Below are positions 24,216 to 37,443 of a DNA stretch of 64,000 nucleotides, piece by piece. The DNA lies in assembly GCA_947034885.2 (NCBI GenBank), contig OX344754.2, positions 1,054,001 to 1,118,000 on the forward strand, read 5' to 3'. The stretch's first letter is position 1, and each line of letters opens with the position of its first letter. This DNA is from Thuidium tamariscinum (lineage: Eukaryota; Streptophyta; Bryopsida; Hypnales; Thuidiaceae). Made by a program: the position numbers and the translations under genes. Under the pieces are notes generated by a model, which saw only the letters and a list, made by a program, of their open reading frames with translations, was not told the origin of the DNA and searched no databases.

Positions 24216-24963
24216 AAATCATATTTTTCATTGTTCAGTTTAGTGATAGAATGGGAAACTTTAACTAATGTAACTTATATCTTCATTACTTTCCTCAAAT
24301 CATAATTTTGTTAACACTAATTTCATATTAGATACTTTGCATTCATTTCATAATTCATTTGGCATTATATTAGTGTGTTGTCCAATTGACCCCAAAGAGT
24401 CTCTAGACTATTCCAAGTCAACAAAAAGTGTTTTCCATAATGGTCATCTTACCACCTAAAGCATACACAACATTTTCTAATATAACTACAAGATTTCCTA
24501 ACATATCCATGGCATGAAGGAATACAAATTAACTTTTAATGACAAGTTTAAAATAGAAAAGTGTAAGTGTTCTATGACAATCATTAGTAACTCCATGACC
24601 ATCTTCCAAGGCATTGATTATGGCCACAAATCAACCTAATGTAGTCTTAATCATATTATTAATTTTTTTTTTGTGAATTGATATAAACCTCTTATAGGTA
24701 CTAGTTCTCTAGGAATTTATCATAGAAGGTTTGCGTGTTATAGGGAGGTTCACCTTATTAACTTTGTAGGACATCAAATCAAGGCAATGAAAGTGGGATC
24801 CGCCAACGTAGCTTAACATGGACCTTGGCCTAGACTATGGGACCTTGCCAAGCATGTGAATTGCATGACCAAGCTCCTAGGGAATTGTGAATGTGCAAGA
24901 CCATTATGTTCTTGGACAACAACCTTGATGAATTTGAGAACAATGATGATGACTACCATCTTG
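24216..24963. other. AT-rich spacer
   Basis: No gene or bounded repeat recognised. Confidence 0.4.
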
Positions 24964-25549
24964 TGTAGGGCAATTCTTTTATAGTTTAACGTAATAAATT
25001 AGGATTTTAGTTTTTATTGAAGTATGGACTAATTTACATATCCTATGTTGTTTGTCTTACCTCCTACCTCCAAGTGTATATAAAGAGTTGTCTTCTCAAT
25101 TCAAAAGATAATCACAAATCACAAAAAGTTGGAATAACTTTTTCAAATTCTACTTAAACAACATTTTGTGGCACAATTCAAACATCATATTTCAAAGTTC
25201 ATGAAGGATGTATAAAGCTCCATCCCGCATCTACCTTGTACTTCTTAGAAATTTCATAGTTCTATGGATCCCACACAAAATACACTTCAAGCGTTTTAGG
25301 ATCATTGAAAATATAATTTGAGAAGGGCTATGGTTTTTACATCCTACATGGACTTTGAAATATGTTGTATGTATTGCACAACAAAATGTTTTTTAGAAGA
25401 ACTTCAAAAAGTTATTTCAACGTTTTGTGATTTGTATTTGTATTTGAGATGACAACTCTTTATATACTCATTAGGGGATAGGAAGTAAGACAAACAATGT
25501 GGGATATGTAAGTTGAAAAAAATAACTAAAACCTTAATCTACTGCCCTA
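24964..25549. repeat. Foldback element, ~585 bp
   Basis: The left arm (about 24964-25215) and right arm (about 25330-25549) are reverse complements: GTAGGGCAATTC against CTACTGCCCTAA, TGTTGTTTGTCTTACCTCCT against GGAAGTAAGACAAACAATGT, and TATATAAAGAGTTGTCTTCTC against GATGACAACTCTTTATATA. The loop is about 115 bp. No ORF. Confidence 0.7.
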
Positions 25550-26428
25550 AATCCAAGAACCACTAAGGTAGTGTGCTCTAAAAGCGAGCACTGTCTTAAA
25601 ATGGCTCCTACAGTTGAGGATAAAAAAGATATGATGTAGTTCTAAAAGGGAACTGAGATTGATAGTAAATGGCCTGAAAAAGAAGTGAGGGTGCATTAGG
25701 TTGTAGTGTGGATTGGTTTTACATGCAATGTGGTCCATTTCAAAAAGCTGTAACATGTGTACATTAATAAATTTAAAATTAAAGTTAGACGCCCAACAAC
25801 CTCTGAAAAAATATGTACAATCTAAAATCTTTAAAGCTACCATTGGACACACTAACCCTGAAGCGCTCCAACGTCCATATTCTGGACAATGAACAAAGGC
25901 CTTCAAGGCACTGTTTCATCCAATTAACTTCTAATTTATCAAATGTAACATTTGAATCTAGAAAAGACAACCTTCCTTAATGACCAAATTCATTAAATTC
26001 TGGAAAAATGATATATCTGTACAAAACTATAAGCAAAAATGTGCAAAAATTCAAAAAAGGATTGAGACGTTATAGGGTTAAGGACTGTCCCTTATTGTTT
26101 GTAGCAAGTCAGCAGGCTCCTTCTAGATTTCCCGCCATCTCTCTTTACATACTGTCATCTTTGAAAAACCATAACTAATTCAATATTGCTTCAAAAATTA
26201 TGAAACTACTTTCACTACATGTAGCATCCATATTTCTCTCTTTGATAAATAAGAAAAAAAAATTCTTTCCACAAAAGCCCATGAAAAAATGCAACCAGCC
26301 TTTAAATGGTCACTTTTCAAGCATACTACCTTATCCTATGCAAGATGGCAGTGGTGGTGATTGTCATCCTCAATTTCATCAGGGTCATTGTCTTGTGGTA
26401 TCACAGTCTTGCACATTCATTGTCATAT
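25550..26428. other. AT-rich intergenic DNA
   Basis: No supported gene. The minus-strand ORF of 119 codons near 25.55-25.91 kb has no recognisable protein, no conserved motif and no splice partner. Confidence 0.4.
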
Positions 26429-26746
26429 AAGGTAGAAGGCTCTTAAATAGAGTGGGTTCTAAAATGGTGCCCTACCTTAAATGTACAGTATTTGTACATG
26501 TTGCTTTTTCATAGCTTTCAATAGTCTACAAATAGTGTACATTTTAGCTAGGGCACCATTTTAGAGCCCTATGCCCTTTCAACTTCAAAATTTGACAACC
26601 AATTCTACAAAGCTCCAAAATATATGAAACGACTTGGGTAAGATGTCAATTTCACTTGTCTTTCAAGGAAAAAATACTGAAAAATATTTCAAGATGTTTC
26701 ACCTCCCAAGCCCACTTTTGTGGGCTTGATTTGATGTCCTACATTA
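26429..26746. mobile_element. Family C element
   Basis: Starts AAGGTAGAAGGCTCTTAAAT and ends near TCCTACATTAAG. Internal landmarks GTACATGTTGCTTTTTCATAG, CACCATTTTAGAGCCCTATG and TGTCTTTCAAGGAAAA are shared with the copies at 31.27, 33.54 and 19.33 kb. No ORF. Confidence 0.55.
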
Positions 26747-29700
26747 AGTCAACCCTCAACGCCTCTAGAGCGAAAAAATTGCTCCTGACATGTATTTGAA
26801 CATCATTTGCATAGGCAGATGAACCAGCATTCCAAAATTTCAACACAGAACTTGGGTGGGATTTTCCTCAAAACAATTACTTGACTTGTGATTACAATTG
26901 GCAACGTAGGGTTCTGCCGAGAGGGGGCAATTCGCATGACAACTACTTCAGGACATGGTGGTTGAGGGGTTTCCAGATTGCCACCGAAAGTAGCCAGAGG
27001 GAGGCCGGTGGGGCGGTGGGTCTGCCTCAAACTGAAGGAGATTCCAATGCAGTGGTGGGTAGCTTACTTTGAAGGAGACTTTCAGGTGTAGGTCTGTGAG
27101 GATGGTGCTCACTAGCCTCACGCGCATGAGGCCAACGGAGGGCATGTGACGTCAAATGTGAGGGCACCGAAGTGTGGGTTCGCTCAACCCTCACGACACA
27201 GAGCTCACCGGACGTGGGGTCTGAGCTCTCACCATTTGTTTACCCCATAGATTTTTCCACAGGGTGAATCAAGAGGAGCCAAAAATAGGTCTGTCAAACT
27301 GCAAAAGGCACCACACCTCCTCTCTCTTGTGTAGAGCCGCAGGATGTGACTTCCAATTTTTTTCCCCAAAGCCATTAGGCACCATGGGAAAAAGGGCCAC
27401 AACACTGGACAGGGTTGAGCTAAAGCTTGTGGGATGGGGGCTTCAGTTGCCTCAGGCTGTGGGAGATCAGACGGAACCCTCACAGAGCTGCATGTGTTTG
27501 GGCCTACTGCAGCAATCAGTGGTTTGTTTGCCACATCCCCTGAAAGTGCAAAGACCCAATGAAAATGTCTCCAAATCTAACTATCAAGGCCCACTCATTT
27601 GTTATAATCTTGACACCGGCACAATGAAATCAGGCAAAAAAATAAAATTCTCCCCATCTATCACTAAGTTAGCCAGGCAAATCAATGATGAAATGTCAAA
27701 CAAACTCAAATTGATCCTAAGAATTGCTGTGCAGTAGAAACTGTCTGCACACTGTCTGAGACAGCATCCAGGCTGGGGCGGTGAGGGGTTAACATTCCCT
27801 CTAAGTTATAGTGGAAACACCCAAAACCGTGCAAATAAAGAATTCAGCATAGTTTGGGGCAGCGTTTTCCAAAAATGACATTTTTCTAGTATTAGCGAGT
27901 GAAAATCATGAATATTAAAAAAAAAAAGATTTTTCTGATACAGTATGTAATTTCTACAAATCTTCAAAGTGTTGGCTCCCTAGACATGTGAAACCGTCCA
28001 GTAGGTGCCCCCAAAACTGAACCCTGCAAAAATCAGCATTCAGCCAACCAGATTCTCCTATGTGTCCTTGAACTGTGTTAGCTAATTGTAATTACACATC
28101 TGGCAAGCACATTAAGAAAAGTCTACTTACACAATTGGGTGAATCTATGATCCATCCCAAGGAACATGCACGGGAATGGATGTTTTGCCCTTACTGATTT
28201 TTACCTTCCCTGGGAAACCACCACTCTGTTCTAGGAGGTCAGAGTGAATTGACCCCTCTCTTGGCCACTCAGAAAAATGCTGAAATTTTTTATTTTTCAC
28301 GCATGATAAAATTTAGAAATTCTGAATTCACATTTGCAATCAAAGTCCCTCAACTCAACTAGATAGGAGAGGTGTAGTAGGTAAATTACTTGGGCAGAAA
28401 ATAGAGGGCTTTTAATTTTACTTGCACCCCTGGAATGACTTGGTGTGGCCGAGGGAGGGGGCCAGTTCACCCTGACTGTCCAAGTAGGGGTTCATGTATG
28501 CCCAGCAAAACCAAAGAAATCAACATGTCTGTGGCTGGTGGAAAACTGGAAATGTAAAATCACTTGCCTGCATTTATTTATGCAATTTGAAGTTCAAAGG
28601 CTTGGTTTGACATCATGACACCATCTGTTTCAGAGGCACATCAAAGTCTGGTGGCACTGTGCAATTTTTGGGTATAAACTCTGGTTTCAAAAAAAGAAAA
28701 GTTTGGTGGCACCCAGGGCTCTGCCCTCTGCTTTCCCCTGTTTGTTTTTGGTTTTCTTGGAGTAAACTCTGCATTTCAAAAAATAAATAAAAAATTGGGT
28801 AGCACCATCATTAATCACTCAAGGTCCAAGGCTTTTTTGTGTTTAAAAACATTCTTGCTTTTCAAGCCTAATAAGTCTACATGTCACTGAGATATGAAAA
28901 TCTCAACTTTACAATGACAATGACAATGAGCCCAAAAGAGGCGTCCCATGCTTGTGCATGCCCCCCTCTTGTTGCCAATTTATTTCAGTGGTTGGATCTT
29001 TTTCAAGTAAATAAGACCCCCTTCCATCACCGTTGATGCAAACGGGAAAAATCGCCACAATTAGCAGGGAGAGTGGACCATTGATCAAATTTTTAAAAAT
29101 GTGACAGGTACTGTAGAGTCGTTGATGTAATGCTGTTTCTTAAAAAAAGGAGAACCACTGATCTAGCAATAGGGTTTTGTGCGCATGTGTTTCCTTTGAG
29201 TTTCCTTGCACGTGTGTTTCGTTGGGTTCCTTTGCGTGAGTGTCATTGCAATTGGATTCTTTGGGTTCCTTTGTGTGAGTTGGTTTTCTTTTGCTCCAGT
29301 GGGCGAACCTGAAGGGCAGGGTGAAGTGTTGGTCATTGAGGACTCTGGACTGGTGGTGCTCCACAAGGGGGGAGCTGTTTCAGCCATGGCTGCAAGATCA
29401 AGAATACTACAAGATCCAAGTACCACTCTCTTACTTGGTGAAATCAGATTGTGCTCTTTCTGCTGGCTTCAATTTAAGAGGATTGGTAGCTCATCAGAAT
29501 GTTAGCTTGCTTGACATAAATTTTTTCGTGTTTGCAGTGCTTGGTAGTTTACCCCTTTCTTTTCGACGAAGCTCTTTCCTGCTATCACGCCTTGAGATTG
29601 TAATTGTGAATACTGCTTGTCACCTGATGCTTTGAACAAGCACGCATTTGAGTTTTGCAGTGGTAGTGCACCTACTCTTCCATCATTTTGGAATTAGGGT
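26747..29700. other. Moderately GC-rich block without a recognisable gene
   Basis: Base composition rises well above the surrounding DNA from about 26.8 to 29.7 kb. Several ORFs of 60-157 codons overlap on both strands (largest 27264-27737, plus). None shows a known motif, and ORFs overlap antisense, as expected from GC-rich non-coding DNA. GAGGGGTTAAC at about 27785 resembles the end of a TTAA-type element. Diverged direct repeats around GGGTTCCTTTG lie at 29.2-29.28 kb. It may be an old insertion or a captured fragment. Confidence 0.35.
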
Positions 29701-31273
29701 TTATGGATACTTGTAGTGGAATAGCCTTAAATGGATTTTCTAATGCATAGCTGCATTGGAGCTTAGCTGATGCGACCTACTGATATGCTGTAGGGCAGTA
29801 TGTTTTAGCCCATAGTTTTGGTGTGATCGACTTCAAGAGGGTTGGCTTTCAATGTGAAGAATTCAAAAATATGGCAGAAGTGTATGCATCTAAGTCTTGA
29901 ATCTTGGTTGCTGCTGTCTACTTGAAGTACTTGCATTGAGTTTTTGCACACACTGGGGCTTTTATGGAGACACGTTTGTGATAACTTACTGATTTTGAAG
30001 CCTCTTTGAACAGCAACTATCAAATTTTTCCTGAGAACTTGTTGAGGATCATCTCTGAATTCTTTAAGGGTGATTTTCACAATATACCCAAAGTTTTGGG
30101 TGTCAATAAAAAAAATGTGTAAAAGTTTAATAACCAATGGGAAAACAATATGTGTACCCTTTTTATATTTCATGTGTGATTTTCTTGAAAAGTGACAATT
30201 TATCACAATGTACTAAAAAGTGGCAATAACTGCCATTCCAAATTTACCATTCCAATTTGACTTGCAGTGTGCATGTTGTAAATGATGTGGATCGAATTGG
30301 GAGTTATTCGGCCCATAGATTACAAGATTATAATGATTTAGTGTTGAAAAAAGATGCTAAATTTTTTCTAGAAATACATTTGTAGGTCAAATTTGATTTC
30401 TAAACTTACTCAAATGAAAAACTTTAGACTTAAAATCACTATGAAATGAATACCCAAACACATAGGTGAAAAAATATGTCATTCAATTGACTCATTGTAT
30501 TAACAAAATGACTTTGAATTTGCAAAAGAATAGCAAAAAGGGTGCTAAAAACACATCTATGATTTTATCTCCATCTACTTAAATGCTTCTCAATCACTCA
30601 TAACTTCTTGGATTGATATGAAATTTTAGCCACACAAACTAGACTAGAATGTGCAATTTTTCCAATTAAAAAAGAAATTAGAAATGGACATTGTATGAAG
30701 AAGAAACAAGCCACCAAAGTTCACAATAATCCAAAAATGTCTAGTTTTTGAACTTCAAATTGCACCCAAACATTCAAAACAACTTGGATTGCCATGAAAA
30801 TTTGACCACAATAAGTAGACTTCTAGAGGAATATAATCCAACAAATTTTTATTGAAAACAAATATTAGATGAAAGAGGTGCAAGCCATTGAAGTTGCATC
30901 CATCAATTGCAATTTGGTGAACTCAAATTGAACCTCTAAACTTCGATTGGCTTCCAAAAAATCTATACATTTTGAATTGATCTATAAAATTTTATGACAA
31001 AATCTAAAATAGGATGGGCAACTTTACTAGAAAGTTTTATTGAATTTGAACACTAAATGCAAAAATTATAGCACTTTAAATTGGATTGCCAAATTATATG
31101 AGGCAATTTTTTTAGCCTCATGGGCGTTTCGGGGTTAACCCTGGAATGACGTAATGGGAGTTTTGAAAGTGCTCAATGAGTGACAAAGAATCCTTGTAAC
31201 TTTATATAAAACAAAAGTGTAAATTTGAGGCACCAATTGCCAACCCTGCCCTATAGCCAAATTGTATGGTTGC
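29701..31273. other. AT-rich intergenic DNA
   Basis: No gene recognised. The 133-codon minus-strand ORF near 29.8-30.2 kb has no recognisable motif. A TTAACCC-like end (CGGGGTTAACCC) is at about 31131. Confidence 0.4.
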
Positions 31274-31567
31274 AAGGTAGGAGCTCTATAAATGGAACAT
31301 CTCAAGGTTTGAGAACTTTTTTGGAGAGGTGAGACATTTTGAAATATTTTCCACTAAATTTTTCCTTGAAAAGACGTATAGAATTGGCATGTAATTCAAG
31401 ACATTTTATATTTTTTTAGAGCTTTGTAGAATTAGTTATAAAATTTTTAAGTTGAAGTGGTATAGAAATCTAAAATAGAGTATCTCCTAAAATATACAGT
31501 GATTATACATTAATGAAGGCAACAATGTACATTTAAAGAGATGCTCCATTTTAGAACCTCCTACCTT
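31274..31567 (-). mobile_element. Family C element with clear inverted ends
   Basis: Left end AAGGTAGGAGCTCTATAAATGG and right end CCATTTTAGAACCTCCTACCTT are near-perfect inverted repeats; 294 bp in total. The body is the reverse complement of the copies at 26.43 and 33.54 kb. This copy fixes the termini of the family. Confidence 0.7.
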
Positions 31568-32901
31568 AGTATTTCTAAAGTAGAACCACCCATACCCAAT
31601 TACTTAAGCAATTGTCAAATAGTTCATTTAGAGTATGAGGCTATGCAAATTTTTTCCATGTAGAAAGATAGGAAATATGGAGATAGCAAATTTTTCATAA
31701 TTTTATTGCCAAAATTAAAATTATCAGGCTTTTTGGAAGCCAAAAAGTGTTTCAAACCCATAGCCAATGTCTACAATCTTCTAATTTGGATCATAGCTGG
31801 GAGTACTTTTCTACTTGGTACTTCCAAAACACTTCATGATACGTTGGAATATGTATTGTGACTTTATTAGTCCCAACCTTGAAAATGGAAAAAAGTACAT
31901 TCCAAGCTTTGATTGGAAATCTCTTCTAGCCTTGGTTGAAAATAGCCACATCTTACAAGTTGGATATAGGTCCCTGATTGGAAATAGGTGGTTTTACCTT
32001 AATCAAGGCTTGAAATACACCTTTTTAGTCCTTTTTAAAGTTGAGACTAATAAGGTTATATCACATGTCTTCAATTGGTGAACAAGAAAATAAGAAGTAG
32101 GTAGTAAAAAAGTAATTGTTGAATGATTGGAATTGGAAGACTCTAGACATTGGTTACTAGTCAAGAGTATTTTCTAGCTCCCCAGATTCAAAGCAATTTC
32201 AATTTTGAGGAAGAAAATTTTGAATTTTTTTTCAATCTTTGTATTTCCTATTTTGTACGTAGAATTTTTTTAACTCCTCATATTGCACACAATTTGCTCC
32301 AAAATTACTTAAATGATTTGTTAATAGTGCCTCAACCTTAGAAGTACATCTTTGGAAATTTGTGTGAAAAGTGTTTAGGGTTTCAAGGAGAGTAGTTTGA
32401 CCTCTAATGATTGCTCTTTCTAAAAAAAATGGAAATGATTTACATGTTATCAAAATGGATGAATTTCATGGTGACTAGTTTGGTGTTCTAGGGTTAAACT
32501 ATACACCTTAGTTGTTGGAAGTGCCTTCTACCGGACCAAAGGTACACTTTGTTTACACATATGCAAAGTCTCTTGCCATTGTGGAAAAAAAAGAGTTTGA
32601 TTTTTAGTAGTGGGTTTTCATAATTTCCAAATGATGGTTTGGTAAGTGGAATCATTTTCAATGGGTGAAGAATTTTATCAAAGGGAAAAAGAAAAACCCT
32701 AGGAATAGGGAGATAAATATACATCCACCTCCTCACCAACTAGCTTCTTGTCTCTTGGGGTAGACACTAAACTCACTCTTACAACTATTATGGAAGAGGA
32801 CTTAGAGTTCAGTTAAATGATTGAGTAAAAATTTCTAAAAATTGAGAATTTATTTACACCATGAAGACTTTGAATTTTAAAATACTAATATCTATACATA
32901 G
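31568..32901. other. AT-rich intergenic DNA
   Basis: No gene recognised; ORFs up to 88 codons lack motifs and splice context. Confidence 0.4.
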
Positions 32902-33385
32902 TTAACCTCTAAAGGACCAAGTTCCATTATTTGGCAATAGAGGAAATTCTAGACAACTCAATACGATTGGAGTTTTATTTCTTTTCTTTGTAATTTTCAC
33001 AAAACATGGACATAGAATATTTTTAAGGCCCAAAAGTTTTCATAACTTTTGACTATATGGCTAAAAAATTATTGTATCATATGTAGTTTTTTTTCCCTAG
33101 GTAGGTAGTTCAAGTAGATTGAAAACATCACATTTTTTAGAAATAAAAATTAGAAATCATTTTTTTATATGTGGATGAAAGCTTTGAATCATTCTATTTT
33201 TATGAATAATGACATGAAATTATGAGGAATTTTAGTTTGTGGACAATTAAAGATTCCCTATTCTAAAATTAACTTTGAAGTCCTTCATTTAGTTCAATTT
33301 TCAATATTTTTTCAGTATTTCAATTTTTAGGATGTAAATCTTTTTATTATAACATTACAATCGTTGGAATTGGCATTTTCTTTTT
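32902..33385 (+). repeat. Truncated family A element
   Basis: Begins TTAACCTCTAAAGGACCAAG and follows 993-1475 for about 480 bp (TTTTCATAACTTTTGACTA, AGCTTTGAATCATTC, TAACATTACAATC). The right half of the element is missing. Confidence 0.6.
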
Positions 33386-33538
33386 TCTTTTGAAACACAT
33401 GGACAATTTCCATTGAATGAAGAAAAGGTACACATAACCAAAGGAAAACTCCTTTGTAGGGTATTTTTACATTTTCTCTTTGTCTATTTGAAAACCTAGG
33501 AAGAGCCAAAGTAGCTAACAAATACAAATAAGCAACTT

Positions 33539-33868
33539 AAGGTAGGAGGTCTTTAAATAAAGTGGGCATTAAAATCAAACACCTCCTTAAATGAATACAA
33601 TTTGTACATGTTTCTTTTTCATAGCCTTTAGCAATGTACAAATTGTGTACATTTTAGGAAGTGCTCCATTTTAGAGCCCTATGCCACTTCAACTTCAGAT
33701 TTTTATAACTAATTCCACAAAGCTAAAAAAAAATATGAAACATTTTGAGTTAGATGTCAATTCTACTTGTCTTTCAAGGAAAATTTACTGAGAAATATTT
33801 CTAGAAGTTTTCCCTCCCTGAAATTCAATTTCAACTCTTATATGATCCATTATAGGACCTCTAACCTT
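33539..33868 (+). mobile_element. Family C element
   Basis: Left end AAGGTAGGAGGTCTTTAAAT, right end TTATAGGACCTCTAACCTT. 330 bp, same orientation and internal order as the copy at 26.43 kb. No ORF. Confidence 0.65.
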
Positions 33869-33941
33869 AAGACTTGCAAGCAACTGAGTGCCTTGCCAAG
33901 ACAATGGAAAGCATAACTGATGCCATCAACCTAGCATTTTT

Positions 33942-34470
33942 AAGGTAGGAGACTCGAATTTCTAAAAGTCATTTTCAATGGACCATATAGGTAGGTATTA
34001 ACAATGCAAAAAGGTTTTGGGAATGGATCACTTTTTCCACAGCCAAGAAAGGGCAACAATAGTGTTTCTTTTTAGGACATTGTTGTCTTCATATTTGCTC
34101 CTCTCATGAATGTAGCTTGAAGTATTGCAGTGATTGGTTAGTTTAGTTTAAGAAAAACACTGTAGTTAATGAAGTGCTTGAAATTTAATTTAAGACTTCC
34201 ATGAATCATGGGAGGTACCACTGTAATCACTTTTGGGATATCTTTGTTCAATTCAAAGACATGCTATGAGCTATACTAGCGCCCTACTGCATACTCACTT
34301 TAAAATTCTATAGTTAATTCAATTTCACTTGAAAAATTTCAAAAAAATCAACCATTAATTACTTTGCCACTTCTTCCTATGTCAAAAATTTCTCCAAATG
34401 GTTGCCTCCAGTGGTTCCCCAGGAGAGGCCTTTTTATCCTTAGATGCTCCATTTAAGAGCCTCCTACCTT
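33942..34470. mobile_element. Family C-type element with different interior
   Basis: Left end AAGGTAGGAGACTCGAATTT, right end CTCCATTTAAGAGCCTCCTACCTT. It has the same terminal inverted repeats as its neighbour 74 bp upstream, but the 529-bp interior is not the shared family C body. Probably a non-autonomous relative moved by the same transposase. Confidence 0.5.
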
Positions 34471-34589
34471 ACTATCCTCTTAGAAGATGGCACTAAGCAT
34501 TACCATCCCATTTTTTTCAATTAACAATCCTCGTTTTGTAAAAGATTTAGAGTTGTTGATATTTTATTAAGAAATCCTCCACCTCTTGA

Positions 34590-34790
34590 TCATTATTGAT
34601 CCAATTTAATACAAAATATAAATACAAATGTGAATACAAATATAGAATATGGATATGAATATAGGAATCAGAGGTTGGATTTAGGTTTGGATATGGATAC
34701 AAAATACAAATATGAATATGAAATATAATAGATGGATAAGGCTACGGATACGAATATGGATTTCATAATATATCCCATATTGTTTGCATC
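34590..34790. repeat. Degenerate AATAYRAATATGGATA minisatellite
   Basis: Repeated variants of GAATACAAATAT, GGATATGAATAT and GGATACAAAATAC run for about 170 bp. No longer period was clear. Confidence 0.5.
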
Positions 34791-36440
34791 TAAGGGCTCC
34801 CTTGAAAATTACAAATAGGGGGGTAGTTTTTAAAATCAAATAATGTTGTTAATATCAAAATCAAATAAATTAATGCAAATGCATTGAGTATCACACTGTC
34901 ACATACACAGAGTTGTACTTAGAGTGGATAGTCACTCACAAGGGGTTTTCCAAATAAATATATTAATTATTTAATATTATACATGTGTCACTTTTTGGCA
35001 CGCTATCAAAGTTTTATGTATGTTGTAGATAGTAAGAGGCATCTTTAGGAGGAACCATGTCAAAAACAATGAAAACCATACATGATTTATAGAAAGGATA
35101 CATGTGTCAATTTTTCATTGGTTGTAAGAATTTTATACATATTTTAAAAGGGATATAGTACCCATTTTTCTATTGAACGTAAAACTTTTACATTCAATCT
35201 AAAACCCTAATTTCTTCAACAACTTTGTCTTCAATCTCATGTCTCATTCTCCTTAGTTGTCCCTTCATGCTCCTATACTATCTACAAATGACAAAGAAAG
35301 CATCATAAATACAAAAACAAGTGAATAAAAAAGCATCAACAACAAGAATAACGAAGACAATCAAATAATGACAATAATACAACTATCATAAAATGTCAAC
35401 ATTCAAAATTTCAAACATACTCTAATACTAAATTCCTTATTCAAAATTCACAAGAACTTCATTCAACCACAATTCAATTGAAAGAATCAACATGCTTACA
35501 AATCGAGATACAAATTGCCAAAGCCTAAATCTTCTAATTCACCTCCAAATACTACACGTAGTGATGCAAATTGCGTAACATGATATTGTAGTGCAAAATC
35601 TTTTTCTACATGCATCAAGTTGGTTTTCTACTTTCGAAAATGATATCAAAATTAAAAGCAAATACAAAACAATAGGTAGTTGACTTTTCCACAAGAATAT
35701 AATAGCTAACAACTTAGTGAAACACTTAAGGTCCTATGTTTCATCTTTGGCTTACCTTTTGTATTTTGGTTTGTTTTGTCTCCTTCCATAAAGAGCTTAG
35801 TATTGTTGGCTTATTGCACAATAAGAAAAAATAAAAAATCATAGGTCATAGCATGTTGCATTAAAAATAGCTTTCAAAAATTAAAAACTTCAAATAGTAC
35901 TTGCAATGAAATATTGCTTGTTTAGAGGATCATTGCCATGACATTTGAACTATCTTTAATGATTACAAAGAAGAACATATTCATCACTCAAATGTACTCT
36001 ACGTTAAGTAGCAACAACAACAATAATTAAAGCAAGAGCAATGATCATGTACTAATAGGGAAGAAAGATGTTAAAAAAGATTTGAATAGTCAAGTAATAT
36101 TAAGGAAAGAATGTGCATCCTTTGAACATTAAATCGTATATTTGTAAAACCTTTGATTACTATCCTCCCACCAAAATCTTCTCATTGGTAAGAGGGCTTG
36201 AATGCACCATGGATGGTAACATCAACGGCCACCAAAATCTTTTCATACTTTGCAAAAGGGGGGGAGAAAAGACGTGGTTTGTAAACACCATAGATAGTCA
36301 CACTATCCTTTCATATCATACATTGCGATCAAGCTATACCATCCAAATCACCACACCATGAAATAACAACCACATTGTAAACCCACTTTTCAGTCTATTG
36401 ATATGGGAGTTTTGAGTCCAGGATACACTGTTGCCATGTA
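34791..36440. other. AT-rich intergenic DNA
   Basis: No gene recognised. The 82-codon ORF near 36.1-36.4 kb has no motif. Confidence 0.4.
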
Positions 36441-37443
36441 AGAACATCCCCACCGCAATGCAAGATATGATGCAAATTAGGTATTTGGCGAGGTTGGATG
36501 ATAGTCAATACTCCACCGCACGCAAGATAGGACTTAGAAAATGGTAGGGACAACCAAATTAATAGAGTAGATGAGGAATGCTAAGCTTTGGCTAGGGCTT
36601 GGAAGGAGAATTGACTATACTTTTGGCCCCGATATTGAGGTATTGGACTCCTACTAACCTTCCAATTTTAATTTTAATTTTTTTAGAAATGAAATGCTTA
36701 CAATCAATTCTACAAATTGCGACTTTTCTTGTCCCCCCAAAGATGGAAAATGAAATCCATCTTGGTTTGAATTTTTCAAAAGAAGTGGAGCTTACAATAT
36801 CCTCTTGGTGAAGGGAGGTGTTCCAATCCATTTAGGACACCTCCTTCCACCCCAAGAGGATGTAGTGAGCTCCACTTTTGATGGAAAATTCATGCCTTTT
36901 TACATCCACATGGATGGAGAAAACTCATCCTAAAGAATTTTTCAAATTAGAATTAATTAGGAAACTAGTTCTAATTTGAAAACCCCTATATAATGAATTT
37001 CCTCCAACTACTTTATGTGGATGTAGAAAGGCATGACTTTGTAATGGAGTAAGGCTTTTTATATCCCTATGGGATGGACAGAGGTGCACCAACCCATGTA
37101 GGATATAATTCCAAATAGTTGAAATTCACATAGCCCTCACGGGTTGGGGCACTTTTGTCCACTCCATGGAAATATAAGAAGCCTTGCTCCATTGCAAACT
37201 CAAATTATTTTGAGATCTCCTCAAGCAAGGAGAATAAGACCTCAAAGAATTTAAAAAAAATGTTTTGGGGTTCAAATTTAAGGCAAAAGAAAGTTTAAAC
37301 CTTGATTTTTTTTTAAATCCCTTTCAAAGGGCTGCTTGCACTATTCAACAATGGGGTATATGATTATCATCCAACTCAGCTAGAATTGGAGAGCCCTACA
37401 AAGAGCGTCATGCTAAGTCAAATTCTAAGACACATGATGGAAT
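36441..37443 (-). mobile_element. Foldback element family E, copy 2 (inverted, decayed)
   Basis: In reverse complement it follows 19646-20598 over its full length: GCTCTCCAA, CCCCATTGTTGAA / CCCCACTGTTGAA, AAATTCTTTGAGGTCT / AAATTCTTTGAGATCT, the GGATATAA hairpin arms, and GGGGCCAAAAGTATAGTCAA / AGGGCCAAAAGTACAATCAA. The left end AGAACATCCCC matches. An extra hairpin at 36775-36900 (AAGTGGAGCTTACA / TGTAGTGAGCTCCACTT) corresponds to the unpaired stretch near 20.2 kb. Confidence 0.65.

Noticed and set aside
25547-25906. 119-codon minus-strand ORF
   Set aside because: No motif, AT-rich composition, no supporting context.
27264-27737. 157-codon plus-strand ORF
   Set aside because: Longest anonymous frame, but no recognisable domain, overlaps antisense frames, and has no splice partner.
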